Shown in pieces: positions 42,220-49,784 of a stretch of 55,699 nt of DNA. Location of the stretch: positions 1-55,699 of the forward strand of contig NZ_JAGXGF010000076.1 of NCBI RefSeq assembly GCF_024636815.1, written 5' to 3'. Position 1 is the stretch's first letter, and the number at the start of each line of letters is the position of its first letter. A program made the translations under genes and the position numbers. The DNA is from Marivirga sp. (GTDB lineage Bacteria > Bacteroidota > Bacteroidia > Cytophagales > Cyclobacteriaceae). The notes beneath the pieces were generated by a model. The model was not told where the DNA came from. It searched no databases and worked only from the letters and a program-made list of their open reading frames with translations.

Positions 42220-43581
42220 ATGTTTAAAAACACTACCTTCCTATTCCTCTTATCTATCTTCTTAGTCGCTTGCCAATCTGGCGAAAAGAAAGAAAGTACA
42301 AAAAATGAGACTTCAAATTCAATCCCTAAAGTTGATGTAGCAGATATAGAATCAGGAATTAAAAATTATATTGATAAAAAGACTAAACAGGCCGATGGCT
42401 ATTTTCATATAAAAGATGAAAATAAAGAATTGAGGCTAAAACTTGTTCGTGTTCATACAGAATACCTTTCCAATTTGGGTCCCAATAGACATTTTGCTTG
42501 TGTTGATTTAGCAGATGAAAACGGAGATGTATATGATGTAGATTTTTTCATGGAAGGAAAATCAGGTGCCATGGATGTTACGGAAACCACCGTTCATAAA
42601 TTAAACGGAAAGCCATTTTACAGCTGGAAACAAAAAGAAGATAAAACATGGCATAGAGTGCCAATTGAATCAGCATCGAATGAATTATTGGGCGTCATAG
42701 AAGGGAAAGATGAATTCGAATTTTATTACGAAACCACATTACCTGAAATTCAAAATGAAGCCAAGGTTTGGATTCCAATCGCTCAATCAGATAAATTTCA
42801 GGATATTGAAATTTTAAGTATGGAAATTCAAGGTGAAGATAAAATGCTAAAAGAGGTAGAATATGGAAATAAAATATTATTTCTAAGCCTTAATAGTGAG
42901 CACAGCAATAAGCCATTAAAAATCACTTATCATGTTAAAAGAAAAGAGAAAGGTGCTTATTCGGAAAGGAATCCAGATTTAGCAAAATATTTAAGTGGAA
43001 ATATATTAATGCCCGTTGGAAATGAACGATTTAAAGAAATTGTGGCAGAAGCTACAGAAGGAAAAGAAAATGATAGTAAACTCATCCAGGCCAGAGCTAT
43101 TTATGATTATATAATAGACAATATGCGCTATGCAAAAAATGAAAAATACGGAACAGGGGATGCTGTTTATGCTTGTGATTCCAAGACAGGAAATTGTACG
43201 GAATTTCATTCTCTATTTATTTCACTAGCAAGAACAGCTAATATTCCTACACGTTTCGCTATAGGAGCAGCAATTCCTTCTGATAGAAATGAAGGTGGAA
43301 TAGATGGCTATCATTGTTGGGCGGAATTTTATGCAGAAGATAAATGGTGGCCTGTTGACATTAGTGAAGGTAATAAATACACTGCCCTGGCAACCTATTA
43401 TTTTGGTAGACACCCTGCCAATAGAATTGAGTTTACTAAAGGAAGAGACTTAAGATTTGAACCCTCTCCTCAATCTAACTCCGTAAAATTTATGGCTTAT
43501 CCAATTTTTGAAGTGGATGGAAAAAGTAAAGTAAGCAATGCCAAGTTTAGCTTTCAAAGAATTATTAATCAGGAGATTTAA
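42220..43581 (+). CDS. Transglutaminase-like lipoprotein
   Basis: A 453-residue lipoprotein; I start at ATG 42220 (MFKNTTFLFLLSIFLVAC), where the signal peptide begins, not at an in-frame ATG ten codons upstream. Cys18 is the lipidation site. An N-terminal beta region (about 60-250) precedes a transglutaminase-like core with Cys326 (GNCTEFHSLF), His365 (GYHCWAEFY) and Asp380 (WPVDIS), the full Cys-His-Asp triad. Bacterial members are mostly peptidases or peptide transferases of the envelope, not protein cross-linkers. It converges with the small lipoprotein gene across a shared terminator. Confidence 0.87.
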   Translation: MFKNTTFLFLLSIFLVACQSGEKKESTKNETSNSIPKVDVADIESGIKNYIDKKTKQADGYFHIKDENKELRLKLVRVHTEYLSNLGPNRHFACVDLADENGDVYDVDFFMEGKSGAMDVTETTVHKLNGKPFYSWKQKEDKTWHRVPIESASNELLGVIEGKDEFEFYYETTLPEIQNEAKVWIPIAQSDKFQDIEILSMEIQGEDKMLKEVEYGNKILFLSLNSEHSNKPLKITYHVKRKEKGAYSERNPDLAKYLSGNILMPVGNERFKEIVAEATEGKENDSKLIQARAIYDYIIDNMRYAKNEKYGTGDAVYACDSKTGNCTEFHSLFISLARTANIPTRFAIGAAIPSDRNEGGIDGYHCWAEFYAEDKWWPVDISEGNKYTALATYYFGRHPANRIEFTKGRDLRFEPSPQSNSVKFMAYPIFEVDGKSKVSNAKFSFQRIINQEI

Positions 43582-43592
43582 CTTTAAATAAA

Positions 43593-43624
43593 AAAAACCA
43601 TGAATTTCAGAATTCATGGTTTTT
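43593..43624. terminator. Bidirectional terminator between convergent genes
   Basis: AAAAACCATGAATT (43593-43606) and AATTCATGGTTTTT (43611-43624) form a perfect 14-bp stem with a TCAG loop and A/T runs on both sides. It serves the transglutaminase-like gene (plus) and the small lipoprotein gene (minus). Confidence 0.88.
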
Positions 43625-43645
43625 AGTTTAATGATACTTTTGGAT

Positions 43646-43894
43646 TTAGTTAGCAGGATGCTCATCTCCACCCTCTGTAGGATGCTCTTCTCCTTCAGGA
43701 TGCTCTTCTCCTTCAGGATGCTCTTCATGCATTGTGCTGTCCATTTCCTCTTCCATAATTACTCCTTCTGTTGATTCATCTTCTGAAGAAGCATCTTTAT
43801 TACCATCACCACACGAAATTAATGTAGCTGATAAAAAGAAAACTGCTGCTAATGCAACAAGACTTAGGGATTTGATTTTTTGTAAAATTTTCAT
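43646..43894 (-). CDS. Small acidic lipoprotein with His-Pro-Glu-Gly repeats
   Basis: An 82-residue lipoprotein (lipobox LISC, Cys28). The mature part of 54 residues is strongly acidic and ends in repeated HPEGEE units (HPEGEE, HPEGEE, HPTEGG, DEHPAN) with Met and His just before. Such His/Glu-rich tails can bind divalent metals, but no family is recognised. The repeat is also a DNA repeat of 18 bp. It has its own promoter and a strong terminator, so it seems to be expressed alone. Confidence 0.75.
   Translation of the reverse strand: MKILQKIKSLSLVALAAVFFLSATLISCGDGNKDASSEDESTEGVIMEEEMDSTMHEEHPEGEEHPEGEEHPTEGGDEHPAN
43679..43726. repeat. 18-bp tandem repeat coding for HPEGEE
   Basis: The unit AGGATGCTCTTCTCCTTC occurs at 43679-43696 and 43697-43714, with a partial third copy at 43715-43726. 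Identical DNA copies suggest that copy number can vary by slippage without breaking the reading frame. Confidence 0.7.
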
Positions 43895-43925
43895 AGTTAG
43901 TTAATTGGTTATGATTAATTCAAAT

Positions 43926-43956
43926 GAAAGTTAAGAAAATAAGATTTTAAATCAAT
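43926..43956 (-). promoter_or_regulatory. Promoter of the HPEG lipoprotein gene
   Basis: On the minus strand ATTG (43956-43953), a 19-bp spacer and TAACTTTC (43933-43926), seven of eight matches to the -7 consensus, about 31 bp before the ATG at 43894. Confidence 0.45.
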
Positions 43957-43975
43957 TGGATTGGGAATAAAATAT

Positions 43976-44761
43976 TTATTCAATTGAATCTTTCCCTATA
44001 GATATGATCCATTTTTCTAATTGATTAAATTGTTTTCGACTCCAATAATTAATATTTCGCAAGCTTTTATTCTGTTCTTCTAAGGAAGAATTTATTAGCA
44101 TAAATTCCTCCTGAATATGGGTCTGTATTTCTTTTTGCAACTTTCCTTGGCTTTGAATCTGAGTACTAAGTAATTCAATGTTTTGTGTCTGTTGTTTTAA
44201 ATTAGCCAATATAGCTTCCTGTTTCAACTTCAACTTATTATTATCTTCATAAGCTTGATAACCTATAACACCTATAAACAAAAATAAAAGCAATAGAATA
44301 AAACTCGGAATAATGAAGTTTACTTTATTCTGTTTTGCAATTGGAGTTGGGGCAACAGGATTATTAAATTGATCAGAAGCATTTGGAGCCATTACATACT
44401 TTTTCCCTGTATACTGGAACAATTGAATTAATAAATCTCCATCAGCAATAGTATGCTGCTGATAATCTTCAAATTCAGCATTTCCGATTTGAACTAAATT
44501 ATCTTTTAATGGGGTATAAGGAATAGAAAAACATGCTCCATTTTGCTCTAGCTTCTTTATAAATACGATTAATTGAAAATACTCAGATAGGGCATTTTGC
44601 ATATTATCGCCTACCTGAATATAAGCAGTCTGCGTATAGGTTGAAATTTGCAAACAGCTATTAGAAATGAAGTAGGGTGCAATATCCTGCATAAACAAAA
44701 CATCCCCTGCCCTTTTTTCAAGCTCTTGAATAATGGTCTGTTCTTGTTTTGTAAAATTCAT
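43976..44761 (-). CDS. Single-pass membrane protein with coiled coil, function unknown
   Basis: A 261-residue protein. The N-terminal part (1-125) is a mixed alpha/beta cytoplasmic domain of no family I recognise. A Pro/Ala linker leads to one membrane helix (about 149-169), then a Gln-rich coiled coil (about 175-240, with LKQQTQNIELLSTQIQSQG) that would lie outside the cytoplasm if the N-terminus is inside. It starts 18 bp after the alanine racemase gene, so it is probably the third gene of the papain-like/alr unit. The coiled coil may recruit an envelope partner. Confidence 0.65.
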   Translation of the reverse strand: MNFTKQEQTIIQELEKRAGDVLFMQDIAPYFISNSCLQISTYTQTAYIQVGDNMQNALSEYFQLIVFIKKLEQNGACFSIPYTPLKDNLVQIGNAEFEDYQQHTIADGDLLIQLFQYTGKKYVMAPNASDQFNNPVAPTPIAKQNKVNFIIPSFILLLLFLFIGVIGYQAYEDNNKLKLKQEAILANLKQQTQNIELLSTQIQSQGKLQKEIQTHIQEEFMLINSSLEEQNKSLRNINYWSRKQFNQLEKWIISIGKDSIE

Positions 44762-44779
44762 TTCTAATCTGATTTGTTT

Positions 44780-45937
44780 TTATTTCACAATAGTTCTTGG
44801 AATAGCAGAAGGTAATCTACTCAACATTTCATTATTCAATAATTGAGTAGTATTTGTAAAGCTGCTCACATTAATAACATTATTTTTCTGTCTTCCAATT
44901 AAAACTACTTCATCACCAACTTTTGCTTCTGGAATATTCGTGATATCCACCATAAACAGATTCATATTGATTAATCCTACTATAGGTGCCTTTTTTCCAG
45001 CTATCAATACATATCCTCTATTGGAAAGTGCTCTAGGATATCCATTGGAATATCCCAATGGCATTACTGCAATTTTCATTTTGTGGCTGGCCTGAAAAGC
45101 TGTTCCATATCCAATAAAGTCACCTTCGGGGACATCTCTAATATCCATAATATCCGTTTTCCAACTAAAAATTCTCTTTAGTGCTCCATCCGACTTTTTA
45201 TCAGTCTCCGACAAATGATGATAATAAATATCAGGGCTTGGCCAGAATCCATATTGAGCTACTCCTACCCTTACTAAATCATAAACTGTATCTGGCATAG
45301 CTAAGGCTGCTGCAGAACAAGCTATGTGTCTGATATTAGGTTCAAACTTTTTGTCTTTGCAAATTTTCAGGAATTCTTTGTATTTGGCTTTTTGTCTATC
45401 AATTTTAAATTGATTACTTAAACTTTCTGCCCCTCCGAAATGTGTACATAATCCTTGAAATACGATATGCTCTTTATTTTTCTTTAAAAAATTAAGGGCC
45501 TTAGGAAATTCTTCAGCGGGCATACCCGTTCTATTGGCTCCCGTTTCCACTTCAATATGAACTTTAGCGGTTTTACCTACTTTTTTGGCTGCTTCCAGCG
45601 TTATAGGCAATCGGTCGTAATTGTAAACGAAAAATTCAATATTATTCTCAATTGCCCAAGGGATATCTTCCTCATAGATAATCCCCATAATCATAATTTG
45701 GCTTTTTTCATTACAAGCATTAAGCACTTCCTCTGCTTCAAAAGAAGAAGCAACAGAAAAATGATGTACTCCACACTTTTCCGCCATGGGTACGAAAGAC
45801 TCAATGCCATGACCATAGGCATTGGCTTTCACTACTGAGGAAAGAATCGCTTTCTTTCCTATTTTCTTTTTAATAAATTTAACATTTGCTTTTAATGCCG
45901 ATTGTTTCAGCTCTATTCTCGAAGAGTGTTTTACCAT
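44780..45937 (-). CDS. alr: Alanine racemase
   Basis: A 385-residue PLP enzyme interconverting L- and D-alanine. The PLP lysine is Lys37 in VVKANAYGHG and the second catalytic base is Tyr277 in FIGYGTAF. The TIM-barrel and C-terminal beta domain are complete; the motif usually written GxxSMDM reads GLINMNLFMVD here, a mild deviation. Its first 7 nt overlap the end of the 664-residue gene upstream, so it is translationally coupled to it. This may be the cell-wall racemase placed in an odd context, or a dedicated copy; a second alr elsewhere in the genome would decide. Confidence 0.93.
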   Translation of the reverse strand: MVKHSSRIELKQSALKANVKFIKKKIGKKAILSSVVKANAYGHGIESFVPMAEKCGVHHFSVASSFEAEEVLNACNEKSQIMIMGIIYEEDIPWAIENNIEFFVYNYDRLPITLEAAKKVGKTAKVHIEVETGANRTGMPAEEFPKALNFLKKNKEHIVFQGLCTHFGGAESLSNQFKIDRQKAKYKEFLKICKDKKFEPNIRHIACSAAALAMPDTVYDLVRVGVAQYGFWPSPDIYYHHLSETDKKSDGALKRIFSWKTDIMDIRDVPEGDFIGYGTAFQASHKMKIAVMPLGYSNGYPRALSNRGYVLIAGKKAPIVGLINMNLFMVDITNIPEAKVGDEVVLIGRQKNNVINVSSFTNTTQLLNNEMLSRLPSAIPRTIVK

Positions 45938-47925
45938 TTTTTCTTTGTTTCCAGCCAGGTATAAGCTTTCCCCCAGCTATCTTTTGCTAATGTTTTAACT
46001 TTTTCAACTTCACTAAGCGGTACATTATCTACCTTATCTGCTGCCTCCAGATCATTAAAATGGAATGCATAAGTTCGTGCAGCAAATTCATGTAAAGGCA
46101 ATGATGATTCACCATGATTCTCTCCGTTTCCAAAAACTGAAGGTTTTATATTTTGTCCCCAATCCTGTCTTCCCTCATTATTAGGATTTAAGAAATAAGC
46201 CCTATACTCATCTGATGGATCTTTATCAACTCTCAATAGTGAAATTGCATGAAAACCAAGCATTTCTCCTTTTGAACTAGTGATGAAAATACCAACAGGG
46301 TTTGGATAAATCAACCTATGGTTACCATTATATTCAGGATGACACATCGCATAAAATACTTTTACAAAGCCATCAAAATCAACAATCGCATTAGAAAAAT
46401 AATCATAAGCAGAAGCAAATCCAATCTGAATCCATTGTCCATATAAGGCAGGATTAACCCATTTGTGCGGATCCTCTGCTCTTCCTGAACCACGTAGCAT
46501 CATCTCATTATAAACTCTATCCAACATTGGGACTAGCGTAACAGAAACAGCATCTAAGTTATAATCTAGTGTTTGCACCAAGCCTTGTCCAGTTACAGAA
46601 GCCTTGATTTCCTGACCTTCAAAACGGAAAGTAATATCATTAGTGACTGCGGCTGTCTGCACGATATTAATCAATTTTGCAGGGGCATGTTGACTCCACA
46701 TACTAATTCCTCTTGCACTTTGACAAGTCGGATTATTTCCTTGACCTACTCCAAGTGGTTGTCCTAATATTCTGAAAAGTGCCCCGATTAAATATTGCCG
46801 AGCACTTACTGATTGATGAGGATTAGTTGTTGATTTCAAGATCCTAGCTTCAACCTCAGGATGAATTTTAATTTCTCCTATATTGGATAATCCTGAACGA
46901 ACGGCCTCCCTGGCAATGATTCCATTTTCTAACATCTTTGCCAATCCGTAAATGCATTGAGCATTATAAATATGCACAGTTTTAAGAATAAGTTTAGAAA
47001 GATAATCTACATGCTCATTCCACCTTGTTTCCCCAATTGGAGATAATCCAAGACAAACTGGAACTGTTTGGAAATATTCTTTTACAATTAGAAATTTCAA
47101 AAGGACAGCATGAAATTGACTTACTAAACCATATCTCAACATGGATTCACCCATTTCTTGTGCCTCAAGATAAATTTCTGTATTATTTAATTTACCTAGT
47201 ACAGATTCATATTCTTCAACTTTTACATCTGCTGTGCGCTGAGTAGGTCTATATATACTTCGTTGAAAGCTTAGTAACTTTTGATCACTTTCTTTATTGG
47301 GGTCTAATTCAATCTTTTCCTTAACTAAAGCAATGATTTTTCTTTGCTTTTCAGTTACCACCGGTCTTTGCTCACAAATTAAGGTCAATTCCTCAGCTAG
47401 TGTCCCTTTAACATCATCTAAATGAATCTGGTCTGAAATAAATTTGAATAGATTATGAACTTTACCCAGCTCATGCTCACTCATAGTTAAGCGAGTTTCT
47501 TCAACTGGTTCGTTGAATACAAATTCAAGATTAGACACCAAAACCTCTTGTATATAAACTTCTGCCTCTTTCGCAGAAATTACATCAGTTTTGTAGTCTC
47601 CTTTTGCAATTGCCAGTAACCGTAGTTCACTTAGGAGCTCAATAGTAGAATTAGGATGGCCACTTTTCAAAGTACCATTCACCAGTCTTGCGACTAATTT
47701 AGAAGGATCTGACCAAGGCGATTCATTAAAAATTCCTCCTTCAGATAAATCTTCTATTGCTGCATAAATTAGACCTAATCCCTCAACTGAATCACTCAGA
47801 ATATCTATCTGCCCCATCAGTCTATTAGCTTTTTCTGGTCTAGTTAAAGAAGTAGCTGCAGAAAATTCTTCTATGAGCTCTTTAAGCTTTTGATTACTAT
47901 TATCAATTATTGTTTGATTCCCCAT
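45931..47925 (-). CDS. Protein of unknown family with a possible papain-like active site
   Basis: A 664-residue, apparently cytoplasmic protein (no signal peptide or membrane segment). Residues 1-370 are largely helical. The C-terminal half holds QGNNPTCQSARG (Gln395 and Cys401), FHAISLL (His559) and AYFLNPNNEG (Asn580). Gln-x5-Cys followed by His and then Asn is the order and spacing of papain-fold Cys peptidases (Gln19, Cys25, His159, Asn175 in papain). I know no named family that matches, so catalysis is inferred. It overlaps alr by 7 nt and follows an ATP-grasp gene on the same strand. An exact -7 box lies just upstream of the ATG. Confidence 0.8.
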   Translation of the reverse strand: MGNQTIIDNSNQKLKELIEEFSAATSLTRPEKANRLMGQIDILSDSVEGLGLIYAAIEDLSEGGIFNESPWSDPSKLVARLVNGTLKSGHPNSTIELLSELRLLAIAKGDYKTDVISAKEAEVYIQEVLVSNLEFVFNEPVEETRLTMSEHELGKVHNLFKFISDQIHLDDVKGTLAEELTLICEQRPVVTEKQRKIIALVKEKIELDPNKESDQKLLSFQRSIYRPTQRTADVKVEEYESVLGKLNNTEIYLEAQEMGESMLRYGLVSQFHAVLLKFLIVKEYFQTVPVCLGLSPIGETRWNEHVDYLSKLILKTVHIYNAQCIYGLAKMLENGIIAREAVRSGLSNIGEIKIHPEVEARILKSTTNPHQSVSARQYLIGALFRILGQPLGVGQGNNPTCQSARGISMWSQHAPAKLINIVQTAAVTNDITFRFEGQEIKASVTGQGLVQTLDYNLDAVSVTLVPMLDRVYNEMMLRGSGRAEDPHKWVNPALYGQWIQIGFASAYDYFSNAIVDFDGFVKVFYAMCHPEYNGNHRLIYPNPVGIFITSSKGEMLGFHAISLLRVDKDPSDEYRAYFLNPNNEGRQDWGQNIKPSVFGNGENHGESSLPLHEFAARTYAFHFNDLEAADKVDNVPLSEVEKVKTLAKDSWGKAYTWLETKKKW

Positions 47926-47955
47926 GGGATTCTAAAAATTTATAAGATTCATTGT

Positions 47956-47963
47956 CAAATTTA
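47956..47963 (-). promoter_or_regulatory. Putative -7 box (TAAATTTG) of the papain-like/alr unit
   Basis: An exact match to TAnnTTTG on the minus strand, 30 bp before the ATG at 47925. No strong -33 element is seen; the position falls in or near the hairpin at 47984-48017. Confidence 0.4.
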
Positions 47964-47983
47964 AAAAATGACAAGCGTTAATA

Positions 47984-48132
47984 ATATTCAAGAAAGCATT
48001 AAAAATGCTTAGAATATGAAAATTAATAAAAATTAGCACAAACTAATGCTTGCGCTAATTTTCAATATTACTGGACGCAATAGAGAAGCTTGCGTCAGTT
48101 TATCATGATTATATACAAGTATAAACTTGTAT
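47984..48132. repeat. Four consecutive hairpins in the ATP-grasp/papain-like spacer
   Basis: H1: ATATTC...GAATAT enclosing AAGCATT...AATGCTT (47984-48017). H2: AATTAGCACAA and TTGCGCTAATT, one mismatch (48031-48060). H3: ACTGGACGCAA and TTGCGTCAGT with one bulge (48070-48099). H4: ATACAAGT and ACTTGTAT around ATAA (48113-48132). They fill almost the whole 230-bp gap between the ATP-grasp stop and the next start. H2 and H3 share the TTGCG/CGCAA core. Confidence 0.55.
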
Positions 48133-48155
48133 TTATTACTGCTTAATATAAAAGA

Positions 48156-49376
48156 TTAATGATAGAAATCTACATTTTCATAATGTAATAACAATTCAGT
48201 CATTCTATCAGGATCTTCACCTTTAAAGTTTACTGTACCAAAATGGTTTCCAAATCCAGCTCTATCACTAATTTTTTGTGTAGTCATAGGCGGAATCAAA
48301 TTATGATCTAAGAAATATGGTTCTTCTTTCAGTTCCTCAGGAATTTCTAGTTTTGAAATAGAATTTTTATGAGGATAAATCATCACATTACCATAGAAAT
48401 TCTTAGGTCTTGCATCTGGACCAGGCAATATTTCTTGTATTTCTTCTTCTGATAAATTAGGGTCATGCATTAAAACAAACGCACCTAATGCATCAAAATC
48501 ATAAGCCTTCCCTGCTAATTCCAAAATATGACCACCTGGAATTCTGCAAGCTACCTCTCCAAAACTTAAGGTATCATCTTCTGTTAAGAACCACTCTGGG
48601 TGAATCATCCCATATTCTATACCGAATAAATCAACCAATTTCTGCATTTCCTTCATGATTTTATCACGCTTGGAATTCAATAGGTTACCTTCAGGTATAA
48701 AATTAGAATAGCCCAATTTCACGTATTCAGTAATATTTAAGAATCGAATTTTTCCTTTGTGAATAAAGGCTTCACATGAAAATTCAGTTCCGGGTAAATG
48801 GCTTTCTGCCAAACAAGGAAAGTCATCCTCTTGGCATTTCTGTTCAACATCATCCATTGTACGCAACAGTCGGTGTCCAACAGTACCAGCTGATGCAAAT
48901 GGTTTAATATGAACCCAGCTATCTTCTTCTCCGTCTACCTGGAGGTTAGCCTGATTTAATCTTTTCATAAAGGCTTTCACACCTTCTTTGTTATAAACCT
49001 CTTCAAATAAACCTACACGTAAACCACCAATTAAAGCTTTTCGCTTCATCATGGCTTTGTTTCTAAATAGAAAAGCACGGTTTAATACACGAGGATCATC
49101 TCTGTAGATAGAATTTAATGCTCCAGCCCATTCCACAGTTTCTTCAAATAGCGGAACCGCTACATCTGCATTAAAAGGTTTTAATTTTTCATGCAAATCT
49201 ATAGAGTTGGAAGTATCACTCCATTCATCAAATTGGTAAGCAACAAAAGGGATATCATGCTCTTTAGCATAATCCTCAAAATCAGGAAATGATACCACTA
49301 CATAAGGTTTATTGAGTTTTTGCATACTCTCGATCACGGGTAAACTCCAACCCATTAGTGCAAAACAATTTGCCAT
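48156..49376 (-). CDS. ATP-grasp domain ligase
   Basis: A 406-residue cytoplasmic enzyme of the carbamoyl-phosphate-synthase-large-chain-like ATP-grasp superfamily, which joins a carboxylate to an amine or similar nucleophile through an acyl phosphate. An N-terminal Rossmann-like domain (about 1-100) precedes the ATP-grasp fold. HIKPFASAGTVGHRLL is the glycine-rich ATP loop region, and HPEWFLTEDDTLSFGEVACRIPGGHI carries the metal-binding acidic residues (Glu in FGEVA). The layout resembles L-amino-acid ligases and carnosine synthase more than D-Ala-D-Ala ligase, but the substrate is unknown. It precedes the papain-like/alr unit on the same strand. Confidence 0.85.
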   Translation of the reverse strand: MANCFALMGWSLPVIESMQKLNKPYVVVSFPDFEDYAKEHDIPFVAYQFDEWSDTSNSIDLHEKLKPFNADVAVPLFEETVEWAGALNSIYRDDPRVLNRAFLFRNKAMMKRKALIGGLRVGLFEEVYNKEGVKAFMKRLNQANLQVDGEEDSWVHIKPFASAGTVGHRLLRTMDDVEQKCQEDDFPCLAESHLPGTEFSCEAFIHKGKIRFLNITEYVKLGYSNFIPEGNLLNSKRDKIMKEMQKLVDLFGIEYGMIHPEWFLTEDDTLSFGEVACRIPGGHILELAGKAYDFDALGAFVLMHDPNLSEEEIQEILPGPDARPKNFYGNVMIYPHKNSISKLEIPEELKEEPYFLDHNLIPPMTTQKISDRAGFGNHFGTVNFKGEDPDRMTELLLHYENVDFYH

Positions 49377-49784
49377 AGTTATTATAGTTTAGTTTAAAAG
49401 TTTTGTAATTCACTTATATTAACTATAAAATTACCAAGTCCGATATATTACTATGTTATCTATAAATATGACAAGGTTGCAATTTACACATTTGAAGCTT
49501 ATAGTAGTGCAATATGAAGGGAAATTCAGATGGTGCCCCCTTAATAATCAAGAGAGAAAAATAAGTTAGTACCACAGATCAAGAAATAGCAAAAACCAGA
49601 AAAATTGGATAGAAACGGAAATATAGTTGTGAATTAGCTTGTCATATTTAGGGATAGACAATTGTCTATTGTCTATTGTCTATTGTCTAAACTACCATTC
49701 ATAAAGCTATAAGTTCTTCTAAAATAAAGTACTTAAATTATTCGGGAAAACAGACTAACTTAATTTAAAGAAAAAATTTAAACA
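49377..49784. other. AT-rich spacer between divergent genes, with a short tandem repeat
   Basis: No gene is visible in these 408 bases between the divergent ATP-grasp and S10 peptidase genes. They hold the repeat and palindrome at 49654-49688; otherwise the sequence is plain AT-rich DNA. No exact promoter box is evident for either gene. Confidence 0.45.
49654..49688. repeat. 16-bp palindrome running into four ATTGTCT repeats
   Basis: ATAGACAATTGTCTAT (49654-49669) is a perfect palindrome. Its right arm is the first of four perfect 7-bp units ATTGTCT (49661-49688). The combination could be a regulator site or a slippage-prone element. Confidence 0.6.

Noticed and set aside
43450-43728. Open frame with repeated KEKSIL units on the minus strand
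   Set aside because: It overlaps the end of the transglutaminase-like gene, the perfect terminator and the HPEG lipoprotein gene; its repeats are a by-product of the 18-bp DNA repeat.
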